Source of the DNA: Pseudomonadota bacterium
Lineage (GTDB): Bacteria > Pseudomonadota > Gammaproteobacteria > Steroidobacterales > Steroidobacteraceae
Direction: 5' to 3'
DNA: 10,218 nt
Assembly (NCBI GenBank): GCA_003242275.1
Contig: QGUX01000111.1
Coordinates: 1-10,218, forward strand
Shown piece after piece: positions 1-9,726 of the stretch (position 1 is the first letter of the stretch; each line of letters starts with the position of its first letter). Made by a program: the position numbers and the translations under genes. The notes under the pieces are model-generated. The model did no database searches and had not been told where the DNA came from. It was given only the letters and a program-made list of their open reading frames with translations.

Positions 1-168
1 TGTGTAAAGGAGAAGCCTGGGGGGGACCCTGGGCGGGGGGGCCATGGGGCGGGGGCCCCGGGGGCCCGAACCCTGTGCCTGGGCCAGTGCAGGGCCGCCC
101 AGCGCCAGCGCGGCCACGGCGGCGAGCAGCGGACGGCGGAACGAAGCGGCGTCGGTCATGCGCGTCAT
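1..168 (-). CDS. Secreted protein, N-terminal part only (cut by window edge)
   Basis: The reading frame is open from an ATG at 168 down to base 1, giving 56 residues with no stop. The first residues form a classical Sec signal peptide: a short charged start (MTRMTDAASFRR), a hydrophobic run (LLAAVAALALGG) and an Ala-Leu-Ala cleavage site followed by Gln-Ala-Gln. A GGGGGA Shine-Dalgarno lies six bases upstream of the ATG, which favours it over the in-frame ATG at 159. The visible mature part is Gly/Pro/Arg-rich and carries no recognisable domain. The last 60 bases contain several G/C homopolymers, so a frame error there is possible. It lies downstream of, and in line with, the SnoaL-like lipoprotein gene. 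The signal peptide is well supported; the function is unknown. Confidence 0.6.
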   Translation of the reverse strand, partial: MTRMTDAASFRRPLLAAVAALALGGPALAQAQGSGPRGPRPMAPPPRVPPRLLLYT

Positions 169-216
169 CTGGATTCCCCCTGTTTCTGGTTGTGAGGCGC
201 GCGCCGATGATAGCGC

Positions 217-232
217 GGCCGGGCATCCGGCC
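217..232. repeat. Small perfect inverted repeat
   Basis: GGCCGG (217-222) and CCGGCC (227-232) form a perfect 6-bp stem with a 4-base GCAT loop in the gap between the lipoprotein gene and the secreted-protein gene. No T-tract flanks it on either side. It could be part of a transcription-end structure together with the larger hairpin at 250-278, or a chance product of the GC-rich sequence. Confidence 0.3.
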
Positions 233-249
233 ACTTGCCCCCTTCGGGA

Positions 250-278
250 CCGGCCCGGGTGCACCGCAGCCGGGCCGG
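250..278 (-). terminator. GC-rich hairpin after the lipoprotein stop; possible terminator lacking a U-tract
   Basis: CCGGCCCGG (250-258) pairs perfectly with CCGGGCCGG (270-278), a 9-bp stem with an 11-base loop. It begins 12 bases past the stop codon of the minus-strand lipoprotein gene at 291. The position suits an end-of-transcript structure. There is no run of T on the minus strand after the stem, so it is not a canonical intrinsic terminator. It may instead stabilise the mRNA 3' end or cause partial read-through into the next gene. Confidence 0.4.
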
Positions 279-290
279 CCGCCCCAGGGG

Positions 291-1022
291 CTACTGTCCG
301 GCGATCTCCGTCCGGCCCGTGACCGGGTTCGGATAGTGGTAGGGTGGGACGAAGAACTCGGGGAAGGCCCCGTACCGGATGGTGGTGTCCGAGTCCGGCT
401 CCAGGTTCTCCAGGTGCCCCGGCAGCGGCACCGCGCCCTTGTTCCAGCCGCGCTCGTACTCCACGTAGAAGGTGATGAAGGAGTGGAGCTTCCTGATCTT
501 CCAGACCCCGTCTTCCTTCACGTATTCGTTCTCGTACACGGCGTCGCCCCAGCGCGCCTCCTTGCCCAGGTGGCCCACCTGCATGAAGGAGCGCCAGCGC
601 GCCCTGGCGCTCTGGCCGTCTTCCGCCACGTGGATCACGGGCTGCAGCTGCAGGTGGTTGAACAGCCGCCCGTACTCGGCCGGCCCCAGCGCGTGAAGGT
701 ATTCGCGGATGCGGTCCTGGCCGACGAACTGGCCGCGGCCGGCGATCTCCAGCGTGGCGTCCTTCGCGAACAGGTCGGCAGCGTGGTCCCACTGCGACTT
801 GTCCACGTAATAGCCGTAGATGGACTGCAGGTTCATGATGGCAAGGTGGTCCTCGGCGCGCTGCGCTTGGGTGCGCAGCGCCGAGAGCTCGGCTTCGAGC
901 GCGGCCAGGCGTGCGTCACTGCCGGAACACCCGGCCAGCAGCGCCATCGCGGCGAGAAACGACAGGGCCGCGGCGCCCCGCAGGGCGGGCGCGGTGCGAG
1001 CAGGCGAGCAGCAGGACTTCAT
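291..1022 (-). CDS. SnoaL/NTF2-like domain lipoprotein
   Basis: This encodes 243 residues. The chosen ATG at 1022 has a GGGAGGG Shine-Dalgarno about eight bases upstream; the open frame also holds an ATG at 1055, which would add 11 residues before the signal peptide. Residues 1-32 are a lipoprotein signal with lipobox LLAGC (Cys32). Residues 36-60 (DARLAALEAELSALRTQAQ) look like a short coiled coil. From about 57 to 186 the pattern fits a SnoaL-like (NTF2 fold) domain: a helix containing IMNLQSIYGYYVDKSQWD, then LFAKDATLEI, FVGQDRIREYL, FNHLQLQPVIHV and WKIRKLHSFITFYVEYE. The tail (190-243) is rich in Pro and Tyr. It lies 52 bases downstream of pobA in the same direction, so co-transcription is plausible. 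Some family members are cyclases or dehydratases, but the substrate here cannot be read from sequence. A role in aromatic catabolism is only inferred from position. Confidence 0.82.
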   Translation of the reverse strand: MKSCCSPARTAPALRGAAALSFLAAMALLAGCSGSDARLAALEAELSALRTQAQRAEDHLAIMNLQSIYGYYVDKSQWDHAADLFAKDATLEIAGRGQFVGQDRIREYLHALGPAEYGRLFNHLQLQPVIHVAEDGQSARARWRSFMQVGHLGKEARWGDAVYENEYVKEDGVWKIRKLHSFITFYVEYERGWNKGAVPLPGHLENLEPDSDTTIRYGAFPEFFVPPYHYPNPVTGRTEIAGQ

Positions 1023-1074
1023 CCCGGATTCCCTCCCCGAAAGCCAGAGCGGCAAGGATAGCGGCTGGCCGCCT

Positions 1075-3312
<2,238 letters not shown>

Positions 3313-3314
3313 GT

Positions 3315-3336
3315 CCGCCCTCGATTGCGCGGGCGG
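3315..3336 (+). terminator. Weak hairpin after pobR
   Basis: CCGCCC (3315-3320) can pair with GGGCGG (3331-3336) across a 10-base loop, starting two bases after the pobR stop. No T-run follows (AGATTCCTG), so a canonical intrinsic terminator is not supported. It may end pobR transcription inefficiently. Confidence 0.3.
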
Positions 3337-3408
3337 GAGATTCCTGTTGAGCTTCGATCCATGCATGACCACAAGGATGGCGGCCCCGGGAGGCCGTGGA
3401 GGGGAAAG

Positions 3409-4401
3409 ATGATCCGCAAGTTCTTCATCGCGACCCTGCTCGTCGCAGCGGGGATGAACGGGGTGCACGCCGCCCAGGCGGCGCAGGCGCCCCTGCGTGC
3501 GCCGGTGGCCGCCACCACGCCCCCCATGGTGCCGACGCCGACCTGCGACCGCGCCTGCCTGTATGCCGTGCTCGACAGCTACCTGGCCGCGCTGCTGGCG
3601 CATGACCCGGGCCGGGTGCGCTGGGCCACGGGCGCACGCACCACCGAGAACAACGTGGAGCTGCGGCCCGGCGATGGCCTGTGGGGCACCATCACCGCGC
3701 TGGATGCCTACGAGATGCGCTTCGCCGATCCGCTCACGGGCGGCGTGGCCATCTTCGGCGTGGTCGAGGAGACCACCACGAAGTCGCCCTATGCGCTGCG
3801 CCTGAAGGTGGTGGAGGGCTCGGTGGCCGAGGCCGAGGCCATCGTGGTGCGTCCGGAAGACGCCGGCATTCCCTTCGTCACCGCCGACATCAAGCCGCTG
3901 CCGGTGTGGAACGAGATCCTGCCGCCGGCACAGCGCACGCCGCGGCAGCAGATGATCGATGCCGCCAATGGCTACTTCGAGACCCTGCAGCGGAACAACG
4001 GCACGCTGCATGTCGAGTTCACCGACAACTGCGCCCGGCGCGAGAACGGCTTCACCTCCACCAACGTGCCCAATCCCGACCTCGACCCGCTGTGGAAACT
4101 GGGCTGCGCCGACCAGTTCCGCATGGGCCAGTACCTGTACGACGACCGCGTGCGCGACCGCCGCTTCCTGGTGGTGGACGAGGAGCGGGGCATCGTGCTG
4201 GCCGGTGGCTTCATCGACCACGAGGGCCGCATCGGCGAGTTCAGGCTCACCGACGGCAGCATGCGCACGTCCATTTTCCGCCGGCCGCATTCCTTCGTGC
4301 TGCTCGAGGCCTTCAAGATCAAGGGCGGCAGGATCGAGCAGGTGGAGGCCAACTTCATCACCGTGCCCTACAACATGCCCTCGGCCTGGCCGGTTCCCTG
4401 A
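3409..4401 (+). CDS. Secreted protein with two apparent NTF2-like domains
   Basis: This encodes 330 residues. The ATG at 3409 has an excellent GGAGGGG Shine-Dalgarno five bases upstream and starts a Sec signal peptide (MIRKFFIATLLVAAGMNGVHA, cut near 21), so the longer upstream frame from 3325 is rejected. The mature protein appears to be two related halves. The first, about 46-150, runs from CDRACLYAVLDSYLAALLAHDP to YALRLKVVEGSVAEAEAIVVR. The second, about 178-320, runs from QQMIDAANGYFETLQRNNGTL to FVLLEAFKIKGGRIEQVEANF. Each opens with an amphipathic helix followed by a short-chain polar strand and closes with the strand pair typical of NTF2-like folds. Cys46, Cys50, Cys208 and Cys233 could form disulfides in the periplasm. 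I recognise the second half as a pattern seen in hypothetical proteobacterial proteins but know no function. It sits 96 bases after pobR in the same direction and may or may not be co-transcribed. Confidence 0.8.
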   Translation: MIRKFFIATLLVAAGMNGVHAAQAAQAPLRAPVAATTPPMVPTPTCDRACLYAVLDSYLAALLAHDPGRVRWATGARTTENNVELRPGDGLWGTITALDAYEMRFADPLTGGVAIFGVVEETTTKSPYALRLKVVEGSVAEAEAIVVRPEDAGIPFVTADIKPLPVWNEILPPAQRTPRQQMIDAANGYFETLQRNNGTLHVEFTDNCARRENGFTSTNVPNPDLDPLWKLGCADQFRMGQYLYDDRVRDRRFLVVDEERGIVLAGGFIDHEGRIGEFRLTDGSMRTSIFRRPHSFVLLEAFKIKGGRIEQVEANFITVPYNMPSAWPVP

Positions 4402-4429
4402 GGGTCGCGCGGGAGAGGGTGCGGAGGCG

Positions 4430-4445
4430 CCCCGGAGTGCCGGGG
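4430..4445 (+). terminator. Possible hairpin after the NTF2-like gene
   Basis: CCCCGG (4430-4435), loop AGTG and CCGGGG (4440-4445) form a perfect 6-bp stem 28 bases after the stop codon at 4401. It is followed by GGG rather than a T-run, so termination is uncertain. Confidence 0.3.
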
Positions 4446-4462
4446 GGGAGCACTGCGTCGCG

Positions 4463-4489
4463 GTGGCAGGGGCGCGTCGGGCGGATAAT
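4463..4489 (+). promoter_or_regulatory. Tentative sigma-70 promoter for the small lipoprotein
   Basis: GATAAT (4484-4489) matches the -10 consensus at five of six bases and stands out in very GC-rich DNA. The best -35 candidate, GTGGCA (4463-4468), is only 15 bp away and matches at four of six. A transcript starting near 4496 would have a leader of about 35 bases before the ATG at 4531. Confidence 0.35.
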
Positions 4490-4530
4490 CGCCGCTGCGC
4501 ACCACCTGACTTCAAGGAAGGGAGACCGCC

Positions 4531-4743
4531 ATGAAGCGAATGCTGACCGTGATGCTGATGACCACGATGCTGGGCGGTTGCGGCCTGGCCGGCACCAGCG
4601 GTGCGGCCGCCACGGCCGGGGCCGCTGCCGCGGAGCAGGCCGGCGAGGCCCGGGACACCCTGGACCGGGTCGAATCGGACATCGAAGCCGCGCAGCAGGC
4701 GGCGGCCGAGGCCCGTCGGGCCGCCGAGGCGGACGCACAATAA
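4531..4743 (+). CDS. Small Ala/Glu-rich lipoprotein with predicted coiled coil
   Basis: This encodes 70 residues. A GGAAGGGAG Shine-Dalgarno ends about seven bases before the ATG. Residues 1-17 (MKRMLTVMLMTTMLGGC) are a short lipoprotein signal with lipobox LGGC, giving an acylated Cys17. Residue +2 is Gly, not Asp, which predicts outer-membrane sorting in a Gram-negative cell. The mature 54 residues begin with a Gly/Ala/Ser/Thr stretch, then an Ala/Glu/Arg helix (about 34-70) whose spacing fits a single long alpha helix or coiled coil, reminiscent of Lpp-like or entericidin-like small lipoproteins though I see no specific match. It ends in Asp-Ala-Gln. It lies 107 bases upstream of the ATP-grasp operon in the same direction. 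Being a real gene is well supported; its role is unknown. Confidence 0.8.
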   Translation: MKRMLTVMLMTTMLGGCGLAGTSGAAATAGAAAAEQAGEARDTLDRVESDIEAAQQAAAEARRAAEADAQ

Positions 4744-4777
4744 TGGGTCAATAGCCCGCACCCCACGCCCCCTGCGG

Positions 4778-4796
4778 CGCGCCAGGACGGGGCGCG
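4778..4796 (+). other. Hairpin in the leader of the ATP-grasp operon
   Basis: CGCGCC (4778-4783) and GGCGCG (4791-4796) form a 6-bp stem with a 7-base loop between the small lipoprotein stop (4743) and the ATP-grasp start (4851). No T-run follows. It could weakly separate the two transcription units or simply reflect base composition. I see no convincing promoter in 4744-4850. Confidence 0.25.
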
Positions 4797-4850
4797 AGAG
4801 GCACGCTTCTTGCTCCATTCCCGATGCGGATGGGGAACGAGAGGCGCGCA

Positions 4851-6299
4851 ATGCGATTCGGAAACGAGGACTACCGCCCGCAAGGGGTCTTCGACGAACT
4901 GGTGGACGGTGGCGGCGAGCCGCGGCCGGCCGCGCGCGCGCTGTGCCAGTACCTGGCGAACCTGGAGCCTGGCGAGATGCGCCGGCGGCGGCAGGCCATC
5001 GATGCCGCCATCGTCACCATGGGCATCTCCTTCACGACCTATGACGACGGGCAGAACATCGACCGGGCCTGGCCCTTCGATCCCATCCCGCGCGTCATGC
5101 CCGAGAGCGAGTGGCGGCGCATCGACGCCGGCCTGCGCCAGCGCCTGACCGCGCTGAACCTGTTCATCGACGACCTGTACAACGGCCAGCGCATCGTCAA
5201 GGACGGCGTGTTCCCGGCGGAGCTGCTGGCCGGGTCGCGCAATTTCCGCCGCGCCTGCATGGGCCTCACGCCCCGTTTCGGGGTGTGGGCCCACATCTGT
5301 GGCACCGATCTGGTGCGTGACCGCGACGGCACCGTGTACGTGCTGGAGGACAACCTGCGCGTGCCCTCGGGGGTGTCGTACATGCTGGAGAACCGGCTGC
5401 TGATGAAGTCGGTGTTCCCGGAACTCTTCTCGGCCAATGCCATCATGCCGGTGGACGGCTACGCCGCGGCACTGCACGACATGCTGGCGGCGCTGTCCCC
5501 GCGGCAGGAGGACCGGCCGGTGATCGTGCTGCTCACCCCCGGCATCTTCAATTCCGCCTACTTCGAGCACAGCTACCTCGCGCAGCAGACCGGCGCGCAG
5601 CTGGTGCAGGGCAGCGACCTGCTGGTGGGCAGTGACGACGTGGTCTTCATGAAGACCATCGCGGGCCTGCGCCGCGTGGACGTGATCTACCGGCGCATCG
5701 ACGACGACTTCCTCGACCCGGACGTGTTCCGCGAGGACTCGCTGCTCGGCGTGCCGGGGCTCATGCGCGCCTGGGCCGCGGGCAACGTGGCCATCGCCAA
5801 TGCGCCCGGCGCCGGCGTGGCCGACGACAAGGTGGTGTATACCTACGTGCCGAAGATCATCCGCTACTACCTCGACCAGGATCCCATCCTGCCCAACGTG
5901 CCGAGCTGGCAATGCCACAACGAGCAGGAGCGCGACTTCGTGCTGGCCAATCTCGACAAGCTGGTGGTCAAGCCGGCCAACGAATCCGGCGGCTACGGCC
6001 TGATGATCGGCCCGCGCGCCTCCGCGGCCGAGCGCGCGGCCTGCGCGGCGCGCGTGCGCGCCGATCCGCGCAGCTTCATGGCGCAGCCCATGCTGACGCT
6101 GTCCACCGCGCCCACGCTGGCGGGCGAGGGTATCGCGCCCCGTCACCTCGACATGCGGCCCTTCGTGCTGCAGTCGCGCAGCATGTACGTGACCACGGGC
6201 GGGCTGACGCGCGTGGCCATGCGGGAGGGGTCGCTGGTGGTGAACTCGTCGCAGGGAGGCGGCAGCAAGGACACCTGGATCGTCCGGGACGTGCACTGA
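4851..6299 (+). CDS. Circularly permuted ATP-grasp protein (type 2), predicted amide/peptide ligase
   Basis: This encodes 482 residues. Upstream in-frame ATGs exist at 4824 and 4830, but only the ATG at 4851 has a good Shine-Dalgarno (GAGAGG, six-base spacing). The family (circularly permuted type 2 ATP-grasp, COG2308-like) is predicted to join a carboxylate to an amine using ATP. Visible landmarks are VYVLEDNLRVPSGVSYMLENR (starts 162) with the E166/N168 pair expected to hold Mg2+; VIVLLTPGIFNSAYFEHSY (224-242); FMKTIAGLRRVDVIYRRIDDD (starts 266); VVKPANESGGYG (372-383) with Lys374 and a Gly-rich loop; and the C-terminal GGLTRV (450-455) and GGGSKDTW (469-476). All expected ATP-grasp residues appear intact, so it is probably active. 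It has no signal peptide and is cytoplasmic. Its TGA overlaps the next ATG by one base. Substrate unknown. Confidence 0.93.
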   Translation: MRFGNEDYRPQGVFDELVDGGGEPRPAARALCQYLANLEPGEMRRRRQAIDAAIVTMGISFTTYDDGQNIDRAWPFDPIPRVMPESEWRRIDAGLRQRLTALNLFIDDLYNGQRIVKDGVFPAELLAGSRNFRRACMGLTPRFGVWAHICGTDLVRDRDGTVYVLEDNLRVPSGVSYMLENRLLMKSVFPELFSANAIMPVDGYAAALHDMLAALSPRQEDRPVIVLLTPGIFNSAYFEHSYLAQQTGAQLVQGSDLLVGSDDVVFMKTIAGLRRVDVIYRRIDDDFLDPDVFREDSLLGVPGLMRAWAAGNVAIANAPGAGVADDKVVYTYVPKIIRYYLDQDPILPNVPSWQCHNEQERDFVLANLDKLVVKPANESGGYGLMIGPRASAAERAACAARVRADPRSFMAQPMLTLSTAPTLAGEGIAPRHLDMRPFVLQSRSMYVTTGGLTRVAMREGSLVVNSSQGGGSKDTWIVRDVH

Positions 6300-7279
6300 T
6301 GCTCTCGCGCGCGGCGGAAAACCTCTACTGGATGGCGCGCTACCTGGAGCGCGCCGAGAACACGGCGCGGCTGATCAATGCCACCCAGCAGCTGCTGCTC
6401 GACCTGCCCGAAGGGGCCTCCTTCGGCTGGGAGGCGCTGACCCGCATCGTCGGGCTGGGCAGGCTGTTCCAGCAGAGCTACGCTGTGCCGGACGAGGCCA
6501 GCGTGGTCGAGTTCCTGATGTCCTCTCCGCGCAACCCGGGATCCATCCAGTCCTGCGTCCGCTTCGCGCGCGAGAACTGCCGCACCATGCGCGACGTGCT
6601 GCCGCGGGACCTGTGGGAGCGCGTCAATTCGCTGTACCTGGCCTCGCGCCGCTACTCGCAGCCGGACATCCCCAGGCCGGAGCGGCGGCGCATGCTGGAG
6701 GAACTGATCCTCGATCGCCAGACCATCGCCGGCGTGCAGGCCACCTGCATGAGCCACGATGTGGCCTGGCACTTCCTCTCGCTCGGCGAGCACGTGGAGC
6801 GGGCCGACATGACCACGCGCATCCTCGACATCCAGTCGGCGGTGTACGTGCCGCGCCAGCCGGGCGCGCCGCCCTCGCCGATGCAATCGCTGTTCTGGGT
6901 GGGCGTGCTGAACTCGCTGTCGGCATTGCAGATGTTCCGCCGGCACGCGCCGGGGGCCGGCGCCGGGGACGCGGGCATCCACGGCGAGCAGGTGCTCGGC
7001 TACCTGATCCTCGACCCGCATTTCCCGCGCTCGGTGGTGCACTGCCTGGATGTCATCGAGACCTGCCTGGCCGACCTGCCGCACAATACCGAGCCGCTGC
7101 GCGCACTGCGCCAGGCGCGCCGTCGTGCCGACCGCACTTCACGCGAGGACCTGGGACGGGCACGCAGGCAGGAGTTCCTCGATGCCATCCAGTCCGACCT
7201 CGCCCAGATCCACCATGCCATCGCGCGCGAGTACTTCCACCTGCATGAGCGGGAGGCCGCGCTCGACGTGGCGGTCTGA
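6299..7279 (+). CDS. Alpha-E domain protein (DUF403 family), ATP-grasp partner
   Basis: This encodes 326 residues with no signal peptide or membrane span. The ATG at 6299 overlaps the preceding stop (TGATG), which fixes the start, and the protein begins directly with the family signature MLSRAAENLYWMARYLERAE. Further conserved blocks are SVVEFLMSSPRNPGSIQSCV, ENCRTMRDVLPRDLWERVNS, HDVAWHFLSLGEHVERADM, and LDPHFPRSVVHCLDVIE near residues 238-254. The alpha-E family (COG2307-like) is all-helical with conserved Glu/Arg and is nearly always encoded beside circularly permuted ATP-grasp genes. Its biochemical role has been proposed from genome context rather than shown, to my knowledge. Translational coupling on both sides implies a fixed stoichiometry or complex with the neighbouring ligases. 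Confidence 0.93.
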   Translation: MLSRAAENLYWMARYLERAENTARLINATQQLLLDLPEGASFGWEALTRIVGLGRLFQQSYAVPDEASVVEFLMSSPRNPGSIQSCVRFARENCRTMRDVLPRDLWERVNSLYLASRRYSQPDIPRPERRRMLEELILDRQTIAGVQATCMSHDVAWHFLSLGEHVERADMTTRILDIQSAVYVPRQPGAPPSPMQSLFWVGVLNSLSALQMFRRHAPGAGAGDAGIHGEQVLGYLILDPHFPRSVVHCLDVIETCLADLPHNTEPLRALRQARRRADRTSREDLGRARRQEFLDAIQSDLAQIHHAIAREYFHLHEREAALDVAV

Positions 7280-9726
7280 TGCCTGAGTATCCGAACCCCG
7301 AGGGGCGCTTCGACGAGCTGTTCGCCGCGCCGGGAGAGCCGCGGGCGAACTGGGCGAAGCTGTACGAGCTGATCCAGGGCGCCAGCGCCGGCGCCATCAA
7401 CGAGATGCGCGCGGCCGCCGAGCGGCAGATCCGCGACAGCGGCGTGACCTACAACGTCTACGCGGACCCCCAGGGCCACGACCGCCCCTGGGAACTGGAC
7501 GTGCTGCCGCTGATCATCGACGCGCAGGAGTGGGCACGCATCGAGGCCGGCATCGCGCAGCGGGCGCGGCTGCTGGATGCCATCCTGGCCGACATCTACG
7601 GGCCGCAGCGGCTGCTGGCCGAGGGATTGATCCCGCCAGCGCTGGTACAGGGGCACAGCGGCTTCCTCAGGCCGGCGCACGGTGCCCATGTGCCGGGCGG
7701 GATACACCTGCACGTCTATGGCGCCGACCTGGCGCGCTCGCCGGACGGCCGGTGGTGGGTGCTCGGCGACCGCACCCAGGCGGTGTCGGGCGCGGGCTAT
7801 GCGCTGGAGAACCGGCTCATCGTCTCGCGGACCTTCCCCACGCTGTACAGGGAATTGCGCGTCCAGCACCTGGCGCGCTTCTTCGCCACGCTGCGCGATT
7901 CGCTGCTGCACTACGCGCCCAAGGGCGACGGCGCGCCGCTGGTGGTGCTGCTGACGCCGGGGCCCTGGAACGAGACCTATTTCGAGCACACGCTGCTGGC
8001 ACGCTACCTGGGCTTTCCGCTGGTGGAGGGCGGCGACCTCACGGTGCGCGACGGGCGCGTGTGGCTGAAGACCGTGGGCGGGCTCAGGCGCGTGCATGCC
8101 ATCCTGCGCCGGCAGGACGATGACTACTGCGATCCGCTGGAACTGCGCAGCGATTCGGCGCTGGGCATCACCGGGCTGGCCGACTGCGCGCGCCGCGGCA
8201 CCGTGCTGGTCGCCAACAGCCTGGGCTCCGGCGTGCTCGAATCCGGCGCGCTGCTCGGCTTCCTGCCGGCGATTTCCCGGCGCCTGTTCGGCGAGGACCT
8301 GCTGATGCCCTCGGTGGCCACCTGGTGGTGCGGGGAGCCGGCGGCGCTGCGCGACGCGCTCGCGCACGTGCACCGGCTGGTGTTCAAGCCCTCCGACCCG
8401 GGACGACCCTTCGACGTGATCTTCGGCGAGGGACTGGACGCCAGCGGCGAGGCGGCGCTGCGCACGCGCCTGGAGGCCAACCCGTCCGCCTTCGTGGCCC
8501 AGGAGCTGGTGCACCTGTCGCAGGCGCCCGTGCTGTCGCGCGATGCCGCGCGGCGGGTGGAGCCACGCTGCATCGGCCTGCGCGTGTTCGCGGTGGCCAC
8601 GCCCACGGGCTATGCGGTGATGCCGGGAGGCCTGACGCGCGTGGCCGGCAGCGCCAATGCCCGCGTCGTGTCGATGCAGCGGGGCGGTGGGTCGAAGGAC
8701 ACCTGGGTGATGTCGCCGGGACAGGTGGACGCCAGCTTCACGCTGCTGCGCTCCACCGTCACCGCCGCCGACCTGGTGCGCGGCGCGCCGGCGGGCGTGC
8801 CCTCGCGCCTGGCCGAGAACCTGTTCTGGTTCGGCCGCTACCAGGAGCGCTGCGACGACCTGGCGCGCCTGCTGCGCCTGGCGCTGGGCCTGACCCTGCA
8901 GGACGGCGAGGACGAGGAGAACGCACAGGCGCCGCTGCAGGAGCTGGCGCTGGAAACCGGCCTGCTGCAGCCGGGCGACGCCCCCGACGCGGCGCTGCTG
9001 CAGGCGGCCCTGTCCATCGACCATCCCGGCGGGCTGCCTGCCAACCTGGCGGCACTGCAGAACGTCGCCTTCAACCTGCGCGAGCGCATGTCGCAGGACA
9101 ACTGGCGCATCCTGAACAACATCCAGAAGGACCGCCCGCAGCATCGCGAGCCGCGCGTGGCCGATGCGCTGGAATGGCTGGACCTGCTGATCACGCGGCT
9201 GATGACGCTGTCGGGCTTCGCGCTCGACGGCATGTCGCGCGACGACGCCTGGCGCTTCATGTCCATCGGGCGGCGCATGGAGCGGCTGTCGTTCATGTGC
9301 GCAGCGGTGCAGAGCGCCTTCTTGCACGACGGCGTGGCCGGGTTGTCGTGGCTGCTCCGGCTGGCCGATTCCATCGTCACCTACCGCGCGCGCTACATGA
9401 CCAGTCCCGAGTGGCTGCCGGTGCTCGACCTGGTGGTGCTCGACGGCAGCAATCCGCGCTCGGTGCTGTTCCAGGCGCGTGGCGTGAAGGACTACCTGGA
9501 AGTGCTCGAGTCTTCCTATGGCGTGCCCTGCGGCGCCGACCTGTTCGCGCCGCACGTGAAGTTCCTGGCCGGCATGGACCGCGACCACGACCTGAACCCG
9601 GACAGCCCGCGCCTGCGTCGCGCCGTCGCGGGCCTGCGCGCCGCGGCGCTGGCGCTCAACGAGCAGCTCACCCAGCGCTTCTTCAACGTGGGCCACGCAC
9701 CCGCCTGGGCGCCGCTGGGGAAGTGA
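7279..9726 (+). CDS. Fusion of a second circularly permuted ATP-grasp domain with a second alpha-E domain
   Basis: This encodes 815 residues. The ATG at 7279 overlaps the preceding TGA, and the stop overlaps the next ATG (9726). Residues 1 to about 480 align with the whole of the first ATP-grasp protein: RPWELDVLPLIIDAQEW, YALENRLIVSRTFP, VVLLTPGPWNETYFEHTLLA, RRQDDDYCDP, GGLTRV (450-455) and GGGSKDTW (469-476). Residues 509-815 align with the stand-alone alpha-E: SRLAENLFWFGRYQERCDDL, DDAWRFMSIGRRMERL, SNPRSVL. The linker is about 30 residues. The ATP-grasp half departs at key sites. The metal-binding segment reads VLGDRTQ (161-167), replacing Glu and Asn with Gly163 and Arg165. The Gly-rich loop after Lys370 reads PSDPGRPFD instead of PANESGGYG. 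It may be inactive or regulatory. I believe similar fused proteins elsewhere share the DRTQ pattern, so this is probably ancestral to the subfamily rather than recent decay. Confidence 0.93.
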   Translation: MPEYPNPEGRFDELFAAPGEPRANWAKLYELIQGASAGAINEMRAAAERQIRDSGVTYNVYADPQGHDRPWELDVLPLIIDAQEWARIEAGIAQRARLLDAILADIYGPQRLLAEGLIPPALVQGHSGFLRPAHGAHVPGGIHLHVYGADLARSPDGRWWVLGDRTQAVSGAGYALENRLIVSRTFPTLYRELRVQHLARFFATLRDSLLHYAPKGDGAPLVVLLTPGPWNETYFEHTLLARYLGFPLVEGGDLTVRDGRVWLKTVGGLRRVHAILRRQDDDYCDPLELRSDSALGITGLADCARRGTVLVANSLGSGVLESGALLGFLPAISRRLFGEDLLMPSVATWWCGEPAALRDALAHVHRLVFKPSDPGRPFDVIFGEGLDASGEAALRTRLEANPSAFVAQELVHLSQAPVLSRDAARRVEPRCIGLRVFAVATPTGYAVMPGGLTRVAGSANARVVSMQRGGGSKDTWVMSPGQVDASFTLLRSTVTAADLVRGAPAGVPSRLAENLFWFGRYQERCDDLARLLRLALGLTLQDGEDEENAQAPLQELALETGLLQPGDAPDAALLQAALSIDHPGGLPANLAALQNVAFNLRERMSQDNWRILNNIQKDRPQHREPRVADALEWLDLLITRLMTLSGFALDGMSRDDAWRFMSIGRRMERLSFMCAAVQSAFLHDGVAGLSWLLRLADSIVTYRARYMTSPEWLPVLDLVVLDGSNPRSVLFQARGVKDYLEVLESSYGVPCGADLFAPHVKFLAGMDRDHDLNPDSPRLRRAVAGLRAAALALNEQLTQRFFNVGHAPAWAPLGK

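Noticed and set aside
4512..6296. 594-codon minus-strand open frame opposite the first ATP-grasp gene
   Set aside because: Composition shadow of a gene with strong conserved motifs; no ribosome site or domain.
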